A stretch of 64,000 nt of DNA from Atkinsonella hypoxylon. Its lineage: Eukaryota > Ascomycota > Sordariomycetes > Hypocreales > Clavicipitaceae. The position numbers were made by a program, and so were the translations under genes. The notes under the pieces were generated by a model. It made no database searches and had not been told where the DNA came from. It was given only the letters and a program-made list of their open reading frames with translations. Positions 11,691-23,162 of this stretch are shown here, one piece after another; positions within the stretch are counted from its first letter, which is position 1, and every line of letters starts with the position of its first letter. Where the stretch lies: contig JFHB01000012.1 of assembly GCA_000729835.1 (NCBI GenBank), positions 1-64,000 of the forward strand. The letters run 5' to 3'.

Positions 11691-12563
11691 CCAGTATCAG
11701 ATAACAAGCAGCTCTCTCAAGCCTGATGCATGCAAGAATCAGTTTCCGATTAGTGACGCCACTTCATTCTAGGTTCTGGTCTCATTCGTTGAGGTGCCGA
11801 GCATGGCGTTCCTCACTGGCATCGTGCAACCGGCCAAGCTTGCCAGCTTATCAGGGGGGCTGTGACAGCTATCGCATCCGTAGAATCACGCCATGAGCCT
11901 CGCCGTGATGTCCTAGTGAGCTCGCTGCTCAAGGGTTGATTCCAACCCCGTTGCTTGCTCTCTGCTGCGCGTTGCTCAGGACAAAATCAATGCTATGATG
12001 TGTTTGATAGCATTTATGGCGGCGTCACTCAGCTTTTGTGCTACAATCATCCAACTCATCAGGCACAGTTGCTTTAGTAAACAGCTAGTCCTGACATGCT
12101 CAGCGACATGCCAGCTTGACATAAGCCGCTCCTACTAGGTATAGTATATGTTCTTAAGCCCTGGAGAGCTGACTCAAGACACTAGAGTGTCCGGATTGAC
12201 TCGACTTGCCATGATCAGTTCGTCTGTCCCCGATTGATTTGGCCATAGATTCTGGTTTTGATGAGGCCACTAGAGCCTTGAGAAAACCACGGGCCTATTC
12301 CTATTGACATTGACATTAGCAGTGCAGCTTTTCTGAAGCTCTTTCCTCACATAGACCCTTACCTTACGAGTCAGATCGAGAGTAGTTGAGCCAAGGCAAG
12401 AAGCCACTTCAGTCAGTCCACAAAATAGCAATATTTATCCGTGACTATTTCTGATAGTTCACGCCGTTGTGGTGTAGGTGAAATAGTGCATTTAACGGAG
12501 TTCTGTCGGCAGGCGCTACGTATGAACACAATGGCTCCAATTCAATCGATTGCACGCCCAAAA

Positions 12564-12623
12564 GGGAAGCCTCACTAATGTGTTATGAGTGCCTACATCT
12601 AGTTAACATGATGAGGCTTCCCC
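12564..12623. repeat. Short inverted repeat
   Basis: GGGAAGCCTCA at 12564 pairs with TGAGGCTTCCC ending near 12623, with partial pairing continuing inward (TAATGTGTTA against TTAACATGAT). It could fold as a hairpin or be the core of a decayed element. It lies about 300 bp upstream of the GFA-domain gene. Confidence 0.5.
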
Positions 12624-12927
12624 GAAGATTTGCAAGACGGTAGTCATGACGTCACGATCTCGCATTCTGTTTATCAATAAATGCGCGGGTCCGGCGATAA
12701 TGGATATTAAGTCAAGATATGAGTATTTAAGTACGGCTCGCAATAATCTCTGCCACAGAGTACATTCTCAATAATCGCCGCAGACGACGTGACTGGAGCA
12801 GAGAAAAAAAACTATAACCACTAACCTCAGACGTTGACGCTGACGGCTGTTCAAGAAGCCCACCTACCTTCGACCTCCTAGATTGCGCACAAAGCCATAT
12901 AACCTAACCCCTGGGCATATTCTCACC

Positions 12928-13580
12928 ATGACCGATAGCTGGTGCACACACCCGCCGTACCAGCCCGCAGGGAAACGCCAAGGATTCCAAAAGGCACTCC
13001 GAGGATCATGTCACTGCGGCAAGGTAGTCTACTGGCTGAGCACCAGGAAGCCCTTGGCATCCAAGTACTGCCACTGCACAACCTGCCAGGCCATCCACGG
13101 TAAGACTCGGCGCTTCTTCACCTTCACCCCAAGCGCGCTTGCTAATCTCTGGATTTAAAAAAAAAAGAAAAAAATTCAAAGGTGCGCCGTTCCAATGGGC
13201 TGCAATCGTGGAGAAAACCGACATGGCCTTTGAGTCAGGCACGCAATGCCTAAGCTTCTACAATACCTCCACTGGGGACAAACATCATGCGTTGCCGTGC
13301 AAAGTTCGCTGCTCCGAGTGTGGCTCACTTATCATGGATGAGGGCAGGAACATGCTTCTTCTGTTTCCAACGCTGCTGTTGCTAACGGAGGAGGATAAGA
13401 AAGATTTCGGGAGCCAGTACGTGACTAGCTTTTTTTTTTTTTTCAACATTTCGCTTCGAAACGGAACACTTCTAACGTTATAGGTGCCACATCTTTTACT
13501 CTCAGAGGGTCGTCGACATTGATGATGGGAAGCCGAAATGGGCTGGTTTGGATGAGAAATCGGACAAGTTGGCGGGTTAG
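12928..13580 (+). CDS. GFA / CENP-V domain protein (Mss4-like fold, zinc-binding)
   Basis: Small enzyme-like protein of the family once annotated as glutathione-dependent formaldehyde-activating. Three exons, 12928-13099, 13182-13416 and 13484-13580, encode 167 aa. Introns of 82 and 67 bp have GTAAGA and GTACGT donors. Zinc-ligand motifs are visible in order: GSCHCGKVVYW (about residues 31-41), KYCHCTTCQ (about 50-58, immediately before the first junction), then GAPFQW and, in exon 2, KVRCSECGSLI, all standard for the fold. The C-terminus (VDIDDGKPKWAGLDEKSDKL) also fits the family. The ATG at 12928 was chosen because the frame upstream has only a TTG. The introns contain long A and T runs, and the gene sits alone between repeat-rich stretches. 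Biochemical substrate is unknown. Confidence 0.83.
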
Positions 13581-15271
13581 GCAGCGGTAGCTGGGGGGGG
13601 TTATGTTTCAGAGGTGTAGTATTAGAATATTTCGTTCTTGCTTTTGTCACTTAGAATATAAGACGGTAGTGTATTGAAACTTCCTCCTTGGGGCTAGGTA
13701 ACAAGTCAGTTTTCTGCTGCGCTGCACATGATGAACCCGTAACATTGGCAAACCCGTACCGGTTGGCGAAATTCCCAGGGTTATCGTTTCCTGACATTTT
13801 AAAGGCGTGCTGGCAACAAAAAGAAGTGCCGTCTCACCATGTGTACAGTACAGTTGCTGCGTAGATTGGGAAAAAAATAAAATAAAATAAAAATAAATAA
13901 AAATAAAATTGCTGTGCAGCTTCGGCATGAAAACACAATCCCCTTTTTATAATCCAGTCCTTTGCATTCAAATGACACATGGTGACGATGCGCTGCGCTG
14001 CCCAAGCCGTCATTACTACGTCTATGACAAGCCTCTTTTTTTGTCATCCATCGATACGGCCTTGTGCATTCACGCCTATATTGCGTCATGACTGACGCCG
14101 GGGCCTCAAGAAGCAAAAGCGGCCATTGAACTTGGGGCAAATGGAAAGCGAAACATGTCCGTTTCGAGTTGAATACGATGGGTGACCGGCCTCCTGGCTA
14201 TCAATGAGATCATCGATGTTGCAATTGATTCCTGAATCGTCATTGCCGTGTTGTGGAGCGCAGATGAAGTATTTGTTGGGCACTTATTCCGTACCGACGC
14301 TCAACCACTTCGGCAAGAACTGGGCTTCAAGATGACCCAGCCCTTGTTTTAGCCTAATGAGCGGAACTCATCATGTGACATTCCTACTCCCTAGAAGCCG
14401 TCTACTTGTCTAGTTTAAAGTACCAGTGTTAAGAGGTAGACATCGCTGGGGTTCTCGTAGGAAGCCTCAGTTTTCTGGATTCCATCGATCCAAGGTCGGA
14501 TCAAAGACTGCATGGCGTGTTTGGCATAATCCTCCATTGACGAGCACTCTTTTGTCCTTGGAGTCAAAAGACTTAACAAGGCCGACTTGCATAAATTCTC
14601 ATTCCTGTTCCAGAAGGCTTCTAGTGCGCCGAATGGATGATGGTCATTGCACCAACCAGAGGGCAGTGGGTACAGAACCGTTGGGGACCCGAGGGACCCA
14701 CTGTAAGAATAGCTTCTCCGTCTATTTGTACAGCCTCGGGCCATCGATCGTGCGAGGGCCGGGCCCGGTGACAGCGATCAACCTCATTGGACCGAAAACT
14801 CTCAGACATTCATTGGCGAGAACCATATGACGGTTATATTCACTAACACAAGCAGAACAGGCGAAATCCAGCACACTACAGCCTCTGATCCCTTCTCATC
14901 GTGCTACATTGATTTCCGCAATGTTGTCTTATATCCCATAATGGACCATCAGGACAGGGCCAAACCCATGCTACACATAAAAACGTCGGATCCAGATCAC
15001 CACAAAAAGTTTCCCAAAGCCAGTGTCAAAGAAATGAAATTCAAGTAAGTGAAATGCAATGAGAGAAATCCTGGTCTTGTAAAGAGAAGGCCAGGATGCT
15101 TATGTGCCGTGGCATAGCGTACAAGTGAGAAGCAAAATTCACGATGCGTGATGCCAACTCCCTATCCACATCCCGATGTCCACGGTAACATGCGTTCATA
15201 CAACGTTGCTACTTCAAGAGACGGTTGCAGCAACGGCATCGATCCTTAGTGTCCCAGGGTTGAGCAAACCC
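13581..15271. other. Intergenic region with A-rich microsatellite and a possible gene remnant
   Basis: Contains an A-rich AAAT/AAAAT microsatellite at about 13869-13908 and a possible broken metallopeptidase reading on the minus strand (14086-14744, separate entry). The final part is downstream sequence of the CAP protein gene. Nothing else is supportable. Confidence 0.5.
14086..14744 (-). pseudogene. Possible remnant of a secreted metallopeptidase-like protein
   Basis: Two minus-strand open stretches look protein-like. At 14283-14086 the reading contains KYFICAPQHGNDDSGINCN, then AYS-like GHPSYSTRNGHVSLS and ICPKF. This Cys spacing followed by a cysteine-proline-x-phenylalanine is reminiscent of the mid-region of fungal M35 / lysine-specific metallo-endopeptidase-like secreted proteins. 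Upstream, 14744-14415 reads an amphipathic helix-like stretch (MEDYAKHAMQSLIRPWIDG). No signal peptide was found upstream and no HExxH zinc motif downstream, and I could not join the pieces cleanly. It is therefore either a 5'- and 3'-truncated pseudogene or a coincidence. Family assignment is from motif feel only. Confidence 0.3.
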
Positions 15272-16320
15272 TTATGCGACGACCATGGGCATACCAATAG
15301 GCTTATTGACATTGTTGCCATACTGGCCAATAAAGTTGCCTTCAAAATGAATGGTCAGTACATGTATAGTATAGCAAGAAGGGCGGGCATATAAGGTACG
15401 AACCAGCCGGCGAATAGTTGCAAACGGTATACCAAGACTGCACGCTTAAAACGGTTCCGGCACCGCATTGAACCGTGGCACAGCCGACAAACTGAGTCGA
15501 CTTCCAAACAACCTGGGTGAAGTGGCCATAGTCACCAAGAGGGACGCTAAAGGGTGGGCTGGGCATGCCGTAGTACGGGGTGTAATTGTTGGCTTCTCCG
15601 TTGTACCATTGGTTGGTGACAGCCTCTGTAGCAAACTGAAGCTTCAAATCAGCGATATTGCCGCTAGAGCCCTTGCTGGCAAGATTTTGTCCATAACCGC
15701 CGCCACCTTGTGTCCTATTTATCTAGTTAGGAGAAATTGTACTCGGCAGCTTGCCATAGCTTGTGAAGTTAAACCTACATGTCGTGCTTAAATACACAGC
15801 GACTTGCAATAATTTGTGCGTAGTTGGCAAGAGTATCATCCCATTGAAGAGCGCCTACAGAGTGGTTGCGACGATGAAGTGCGTGCGAATCAATCATAGT
15901 CTGCTGGTAATTGTCCAGGTTAGACGGAGAAGATGGGGCAGGGGCCTGGCTGGTGGCGCTTGAGGTTGAGAGCGCCGGGACTTTCAGCGCCGGGTCTTTA
16001 GAGACTTTAGTCTTGGAAACCTGGACCTTAAGAACGGGAGTATTTTGGGGTGTATTGTTGGCACTGCTGCTGCTGCTGCTGCTGCTGCTACTAGGGGGGT
16101 TCGGCACAGCAACAGGAGTGTTTTGGGGAGTCTGGACAGGAACGGCAGTGGAAGAGACAGAGGTAGTTGCGGGCGGTGCACCCTGACCACCGGGAGTAAC
16201 GATGACAGTGACAGTAGCAACTACTTGGTCGACATACTCCACGACCTCGGCGCGCTTTCTCACGGGACCTGCTGAGGCCAGCAGAGAGCTAGCAACGACT
16301 AGGAATAATGACGACTTCAT
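15272..16320 (-). CDS. Secreted CAP-superfamily (SCP/PR-1/Pry-like) protein
   Basis: Three exons, 16320-15779, 15714-15404 and 15339-15272, encode 306 aa; both introns are 64 bp. Residues 1-18 are a clear signal peptide (MKSSLFLVVASSLLASAG) followed by a Lys-Arg site near residue 23. Residues ~40-140 are a Thr/Ser/Pro-rich linker with a run of ten serines and two copies of TPQNTPV, probably O-glycosylated. The CAP domain fills the C-terminal half. It shows HALHRRNHSVGALQWDDTLANYA, then GYGQNLA, GHFTQVVWKST (CAP signature 1) and WYTVCNYSPAG (signature 2), ending in NFIGQYGNNV in exon 3. Yeast homologues (Pry1) bind and export sterols and fatty acids; in plant- and insect-associated fungi the family includes virulence-linked effectors. 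The gene stands alone in a repeat-rich region. Splice junctions restore the conserved signature 2 region, which supports the model. Confidence 0.9.
16063..16090. repeat. GCT/AGC trinucleotide repeat inside the CAP protein gene
   Basis: About nine GCT units (AGC on the coding strand) encode the polyserine run in the linker of the secreted CAP protein. The repeat is in frame, so length changes would alter only the linker. Confidence 0.9.
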
Positions 16321-17499
16321 GATGAACAGTAGTGGCGACCTGCGAACGAATTAGTAACATGTAAGTATGGTGTTCTAGTGTATGTGTATAAAATAAAAAG
16401 GAATAAAAATAAAAATGAAAAAAGTTGCACGGTTTTGTTGCCTGTATTCGGCGAAGACTCCCGAATAACATAATAATTTGACAGCAAGACCATCATTGCC
16501 ACATATGCGCACAGAAACAAAGCAATGCAACCCTTAGCACGTTGCTAAGTAACAGTCACTGAATTGCGGAATCAAGGTGGCTGAGTTTGAGGGTAGTGGA
16601 ATGTCATTTGATGGAGGGAATGCAGGGTAAAACCATGGGTCAACGCAGTGGATGCTCTTGAAACCACGACAGCCCAGACGGTTCTTTTTGGGAATGTCTG
16701 TGGTTAACACACAGGACTGCATCAAAAGCTAAATTGTTCCAGTGGTCTGAGTCGTGGACCGAGGCAGGATAAAGACGCGTCTGGCCAAGGCAGCCCCTCA
16801 ATAATGCGCCCAAGACTGAAAAGAGGATCGCATTTTGAATATCTGCATCCCGACTGCCAGCCCAACATCTAGCAGAAAACTGGCAGCACAGCGTGATCAA
16901 GGATGGAGGCGAATGAACGAAGCGATAATAGACAATAAATCAAGTGCTGGGGGACGCAAAGTGTCCCATACCTTGGGTAGATGTCTGAAAGTTGTGAATT
17001 ATTTGCTGGCTATCGTAACTCGAAGTGATTTTCCGAAGTGATTCGTCTACGTCAAAACCGGCTGGACAGCGCTGCTGTTGGTTTCTGTACGTCGGTTTGA
17101 TTGATTATAGACGTCGTGACTTCGTAGTCAATCACCACAAGACTCCAGAGTCTAGAGGTTAAGATAAAAGGGTGTCGGTGAACGGGTCACAAGACCGTGG
17201 TCGAACGAAAAAGTGAGAAAAGTCTCGAAGGAGCGTCAAGTGCCGTCAAGGACACACACAAAGGAACGAAATGACAAGAGATAGAAGGAGTGTGTATGGA
17301 AAAGAAGGGAAGCAATGCCGTCAAGGCAGTCGACAATCCAGGTCTTTTGGCTTTAAGTAAGGGAGAGGGATAAGAAGAGGAGTGTGGATGAAGAGGAAGT
17401 TTGTATCAAGACAGGGCGGTCGACATGTAAATAAGGCAGGGCCAACGCGGGAATGCAGGTCCAGCTGGTGGGGCAGGCCAGTGTGCTTGCTGTGTGCAT

Positions 17500-17716
17500 A
17501 CCAAGCATGCAAGCATGCAAGCATGGGGTCAATGGGGTGGTGGGGTGGTGGTGCCAGGCACTAGGCGCCGGGGGCAGCACTCCTCCTATTCTGCTATACG
17601 GAGCAACATACCCTCTCCGTAGGTAGGCATGGGAACGGGCATGGGCCTGCCTATATGCATGGATATGGGCATAGGCATGGCATGAGCATGAGCATGAGCA
17701 TGAGCATGAGCATGAT
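17500..17716. repeat. Minisatellite cluster: GCATGCAA and GCATGA units
   Basis: GCATGCAA repeats three times at about 17503-17527. After a stretch of ATGGGCATRGGC-like units, a pure GCATGA hexamer repeats about six times at about 17680-17715. All are seen directly, in intergenic DNA. Confidence 0.85.
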
Positions 17717-18210
17717 TTCCTCCGTAGAAGGAATGCATCAGGTTGGTAACTGCAGACGCATCAGATTCAACAGGGGCCTGGTCTTGACCCGCAATAGCGT
17801 GGTGGAACAGGCACAGAAACATGCCATGATCAATCTGGCAATTACCTTGCAAAGTTGCCGCCAGGCACGATTATGAATCGGTCCTCGAACAAAGCAGATT
17901 CAACAAGGCTGAACTGATGGATTGTTCATGGCTCACCCGGCTCACCCGGCTCACCCCTCTCCGTTACCCCTGTTCGGATGAATTAATTAATTGCAGAGCC
18001 GCGTCCACCCTGACGCAACCGTTGGGTGCACTGGGACCTAGGGGTATTGGCTCATGTGGGCGTGAGTCTATTGGTTTGTTCACTGCGTCATTTGCACTCT
18101 TGCCTGCCTGCTCATTGTTTGTACTTATATTATAGTACAATTTAGTATGAAAGAAGATGTACCGCTTACCGCGATACATTTGGTTTGGACCGAGCCCTGT
18201 CACCTTTGTA

Positions 18211-18248
18211 CCTGGAGCCTGGAGCCTGGAGCCTGGAGCCTGGAGCCT
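18211..18248. repeat. (CTGGAGC)n heptanucleotide repeat
   Basis: Five near-perfect head-to-tail copies of a 7-bp unit. The 7-bp period shifts frame with each unit, which argues against coding function. Confidence 0.9.
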
Positions 18249-18877
18249 TACGGTCCTCAAGGAGATGGGGGTTTCGCCTTGGTCTCCCCTGACCACCCAT
18301 CTCCCTTAATTTCGCACGTGTTGGGATCCCTGGAACAACATCTGCCACAGTTTCACTCTCAACTCCGATCCATTGCTTCCCCGAGATTCATTGCAAAAAT
18401 CCCTCCCCTCCCCTCCTATTACCTTGCACAACAGCCAGCCAACGTGCCACCAAAGCTCGCCTGTTGCCGACGCCGTGGTCGTCCGTCCACCTGTGTGGGT
18501 TGCGGAGCAAGCATCATGCCAAGAAGAACGAGCTAATAAGATGAACGTCGTAAGACGCATGGGTTCTACCCGCAAGCGTCTCCACCACATCTCTATCGTG
18601 TCTTGAGGAGATATCATTAACTATCCTGCATCCGTTATGATCGAAGATGGTCCCACAGACAAGGTATTAATTAGCAGCATTTACTCAAATCCATTTTCGA
18701 CCTGGGCAGCTGAGATGGGGAATTGCTCTCGTGCAGGGTCCCCATTCCAACGCATTTCACATTTTACCAAATCAAAATCTAGCTAGTGCACCAACACCAA
18801 ACCTTTGGCCGTTGGTCAAGTTACATGACGGATGCTAAGAAAAGTAATGAGTCGCGGGAGCTGTCATGAAATTGAAT

Positions 18878-18918
18878 CGGTCCCCAGCGTCCCCAGCGTC
18901 CCCAGTGTCCCCAGCGTC
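18878..18918. repeat. (GTCCCCAGC)n nonanucleotide repeat
   Basis: Four copies of a 9-bp unit, one with a GTGTCC variant. The surrounding open frame (18832-19545, +) would read SVP repeats but has no other protein features, so I treat it as a non-coding minisatellite. Confidence 0.85.
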
Positions 18919-20028
18919 GTGTTGTGGCTATCCCTGGACAAACCTTCTCGCTCAGCTTTGCATCGATTGACGTCTGAACTTTCCGGTAATTTAGACCACT
19001 TAGCGCGCAGCTTGCGGAAGGCAAGCGCTGATTATTCAGACAAGAAATTGATTATGACCAACCGCGAAGCTGGACTTATTGGCGCCCCACTAAACAAGCT
19101 ACTGAGCGATGTGGGGGTGGCCTCCCTGAAACCGCTCTCATCTCTACTGGATCCGCACCCTTTTCTTTTTCATAAACAGTGTTGCAAGCTTGTCAGGACC
19201 GTAATGCTCATGGTTGTGCTTGTCAGCTTCCCCTCTTCCCCTTTAGTCCATAATTTTCATCATTATTCAGATACTACAGTGCAGTATCCATGCCTTTGGT
19301 ATTGGATAAGTACCCCATACAGTTCCTTGCTTCATGCATCTTTGGGCTGGAGGCTTTTTTTTTTCTTCTTTTTCCCTTGGAGGAGCCAACATGTTACTTG
19401 CATAATAATGCACGAGCAGGATCAACTTGAGACACCGACAAAACGATGCGTCATGGGTCGACCCTTTCACAGCTGTCATGGAAGCGTCTGGGTGATGAAT
19501 GCGCTGACGTCGACGCACCACTTCAAAAATCAATTCGCAGATTGATTACATCGCATAACGCTACTTACCCAGCTACTTACCCAGCTTGATGCCGTCAGAA
19601 ACGTGCATGACTTGCATCTACATACCTCTACAGATGACAGCGCCGCTGCGTTTGCTATGCCCATCTGTCCATTGTCCTTTGTCCTTCCATGTCATGCAAC
19701 GCCACGCGACGACAAGTTTCAACTGCTCTCGCTTGCGTGCTGCTTTGTGCCACTCTGGTCTGGTCGCGCTGTGTTGGTGCCAGCCAGCGAATATAGAGGC
19801 GAAGGCAGAAGGGAAAAAGAAGAAAAAGAAAATAAAAAATCTTCACTTCCAACAGCCATCTGCAGCTTCATCTTGGATGTTTCAAGTTTTGGCCGTGTTT
19901 GACGTCTGCAGTCATTAGTGTCGCTGTAACCGCCGTGCGGGCCGTTGTGAAACTTCAGGCTCCTGGTCCTCGCGTTGGTGACCAGAGGCTTGCTTCGTTC
20001 CTCTGCGCGACCATTTTTGTGTTGTCGG

Positions 20029-20965
20029 TCACTTATTAGCTTTGCATTCCAAGAATGATGCCGACCATACTTTGGAATAGCACTGCGTTGGAGTGGATTC
20101 CGGAGTACATTTCCATCCAAGTACGAGGCAGCAATGTTCGATCGTGTTGATCGGAATGGAAGTCCCACACATCTCGGGCACTTTGAGGAACTTCAAGACG
20201 GACAGCTTCTCTTCCATCTGGTGTTCTGTTCTTGGCATGCATATTGCCCATTTAATGAAAAGTCGCAGCAGTCCTGAGGAGACACGGCAGCGTGGCGTCA
20301 AACTCGATGCCTCCTTGCAAAGACAGCCCACGGCCCCCAATTTCGTTGTTCATGCAGTACGCGATACAGCAGCAACTAGGAATAACTAGGAAACACTAAT
20401 TACAGATGATGTGATTACGCCGCACATGGACTGCCACTCTTCTACCCGGTACAAAAGCTTCGGATCCCAATCGCCAGAGCGGGTCTCCCTCTCGACGAAG
20501 CCGTAACACTTGTTCTTTCAATCGTTGCGCAGTGATGATCGATGACGACCACTGCAGGGCTGGAAGCATACCGCCACGCTTTGGTGACTGCTGGGAGGTG
20601 ACGTTTGGAGCCCAGCGGTCCGACAGCAACCAATACAAGCAGTGTCGCGCATTTGCCACCGCAGAACATATATCCACGTGTTCGGGGCTTCTTGTGCAAT
20701 CTCTTGCCCAAGTCTGTCTTCCTGATGTCTAATGATGTCTAATGATAAGTCGCCACTTGGGGTCCAAACGGTGCTGGAGTTCAAGCTGGCTGAACAACCA
20801 GAAGTGGCAGTTGGCGCGCAGTGCATTCTGCTCCTGTGAAGACATGAGCTGACGGGTTAGTTCATCCCATTGCTCTTCTCTGCCGGAGATTATCTTCTTG
20901 GGCAAGACCTTTCTGTCAGTTTCCAGAGCAAATTGCGTTTTACGCACGGTGTAATAGACGGTCAT
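20029..20965 (-). other. Weak, possibly degenerate coding region of unknown type
   Basis: Several minus-strand frames read in a protein-like way: RKVLPKKIISGREEQWDELT at about 20905-20845, DRLGQEIAQEAPNTWIYVLR near 20720, and RTPDGREAVRLEVPQSARDVW near 20210. They lie in different frames with stops between them. I could not build a spliced model and recognise no family. They could be an orphan gene with introns I failed to place, a pseudogene, or chance. Confidence 0.2.
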
Positions 20966-22179
20966 GACACCAAGTACTGTAATTAGTTAATGCGTCGCAT
21001 AATCTAGACTCTCCAGTTTTCCAACTATCCGCCCGTTGCAAGCCAGGATTCAGTCCAGAGTCCTTCATGTCATCCCGCTTATGCTTATTATCGCCGCAAG
21101 TGTCATTCATTCGCAGAGTAGACGGATGGACCCGTTACGTTTCACAATGCACCTGTTCCATGGTTTTCAAGCCTTGACTATCTATCATCCTTGGGCGGGA
21201 GTAAGCAATTTCTGGAACGAAAGGACATTACTGTACGCTGAGGGAAAAAAAAAATTACTCAATTTCTCCCGTTCATGGTTAGAACGGGACGAAAGATTAC
21301 ATACAATGGCCCTACGGCAGTTCTAATTTTTTTGGTCCTTCCTTGTTTTGCAGTTTTGTCTTTGTCGGACATCAGATGCTGGGCTGCTTGCTTTCTACAA
21401 TGTCTGACGGAGGAAGCTAGGATCTTGCCTGGCAGCTCTTGGACGTGTGCAAATGCCGTTACTTTCTGTAGTTGGATCCGATGTCGCATAGAATTAGTTT
21501 CATGAAGTTTCTTGGGGGGAAGTACATGCTGATACTGGGTGATAATACGCCGGGGAGAGTGTAACGGTGCTCATGCCTTTCTGTCAGAAATACAGCTTTG
21601 TCGCTTCACCTGCGGTATACAACTCTTTGTAAAGTCATTCTTAAACTCAGCATTGCTCTGATTATCCGATTGTGTGATCCTATACCACTTTTCATCTTAA
21701 TAATGCCTTTCTATAAATAACTGTTCCCCATAAATAAATTAACTAAGGTACCTAAACTTATCTATTGTATGCATTCTGAGTACTAGTTGTTAAAGTGTAT
21801 GTAATAAAATCCTATACTTACAGCATAAAGTTATAACAAAAATAGCTACATAACTGCAGTATGTTCTTTGTACTTTACTGGATTCTATACGTAGTGTCCT
21901 GCGCCGGCACGACTAAATATAAGTCAATCTTTCGTGGCCCGCACCAGCCCTCCTGCTGTAAACCCTAACCCTAGAGCACTGGTGTATTTTGCGCTACGGT
22001 GTACACTGCACAACGCCCCACGCCCAACAGCCCTAGGAGTCACCACGTGATTGGCGGGGCTTCGCCCACAACGGCCGCTATAAACGTGTGTGTGCACACT
22101 GGCCACACAACTTGGAGAAGGCAAACTTTAGTCAATATTACAGCTTGCATACTGGTTTTACCTGGCCTTAACCTGTGAT

Positions 22180-22905
22180 CCTTACACAATGCCTTTACAC
22201 TCACGCCGGATTGGCATCAAGACTTTGGAGATTTTGAAGTTTACTTTACACCTATTCTAAATCGTGCACATACATATACGATTGAATCGTTTCATCGCAT
22301 AGGCTATAATAAAGTCCTGCCTGCTACAAGGGAGCTATGCCTAACACCAAATCGAAACATTAAGCCGCCGTTGCCGCGTCTCCTTGCTCTACACTGCGCC
22401 ATTGCACACGTCATGCATCTATCAGGGGCAGCAGATTACACCGACAAGGTCCTTCGCAGTATGGATGAAAAGACAGCGCGATGTGATGGATCAACAGAAT
22501 TAGGACAACTAGTACTCTGTACAGTTGCGAATGAATAGTTGGGACAAGACAGTACATCCATCATCCTATGGAACAAAGACCCATACTAAGAGGGATCAAG
22601 AGAGTGTGTACAGTCGCGAGAAGTATGGATGAGACAGACCAGGCAAAAATCGCTGGGCTCATCGGTCGGAAGGTGAACAGACTCAAAGATGGCTTTCGAC
22701 TTATTTCGTGCTCCTATGGCGAGAATTACGATCCTTTTCCTTTGAACGATGAAATAAGTGGGCAGAGACTTATCGCTGGTTTCATCTTCTTCTATGATCA
22801 TTGGACGTGTTTCATCTTTAACCAATTAAAAGGATGTTACTACTACTTTGATTCCATGCCGGAGGGAAGGATCAAAAGGTTTAAGGCTGCAGTTCACAGT
22901 TAGGC
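22180..22905 (+). pseudogene. Degenerate Ulp1/C48-type cysteine protease ORF of a transposable element
   Basis: A frame open from about 22182 to a stop near 22539, without its own ATG, reads AFTLTPDWHQDFGDFEVYF then LHCAIAHVMHLSGAADYTDK. A second frame, 22568-22905, reads FFYDHWTCFIFNQLKGCYYY and FDSMPEGR. The His-Trp at 22799-22804 and the Asp at 22850-22852 are 17 residues apart, as for the catalytic His and Asp of Ulp1/SENP proteases. The expected Cys and C-terminal part are not readable downstream. Ulp1-like domains are common passengers of fungal DNA transposons and related repeats. The frame break and stops show it is inactive. Confidence 0.55.
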
Positions 22906-23162
22906 GCAGACTTTGCAGCTTCTTCGATACCCATACCCGTTCCAAGCGGTCGCTGTGCCTTACTACAGCTCTTAAGAATGCAGCTATAAGTTACTTGTCT
23001 ATCCTTCTTTCTTTAGACTCTTCGTTGCTTGGTTGGGCACACTATAATTAATCTTAGAGGCAAAAAACTGTGTATAACATACCTTATACGCAGTTTGTTT
23101 AACGACTATAGGATAACTCGCACGATAGGAAACGAGTTTAAGCTTACCTTCGCGATTAGGTG

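Larger units (their letters stand above)
7797..12927. other. Gene-poor region with retroelement remnants
   Basis: About 5 kb without an intact gene. The first ~800 bases are the glucokinase promoter and 5' leader, including a short GAAGCGG-type tandem repeat at about 8223-8258. From 9.5 kb on the DNA becomes AT-rich. It contains pyrimidine runs (9629-9660), two TACGGAGTA/TACTCCGTA 9-mers (9260 and 9695), scrambled gypsy fragments (10.2-11.7 kb) and an inverted repeat at 12564-12623. Nothing else recognisable was seen. Confidence 0.6.

Noticed and set aside
17503..18918. Tandem arrays considered as a CRISPR-like array
   Set aside because: Units are 6-9 bp without spacers and the genome is eukaryotic.
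18832..19545. 237-codon plus-strand open frame with SVP repeats
   Set aside because: The only patterned part is the GTCCCCAGC minisatellite; the rest has no domain, and the start lies in repeat-rich DNA.
21959..21974. Telomere-like CCCTAACCCTA
   Set aside because: Barely two TTAGGG units in reverse; too short to call an interstitial telomere.
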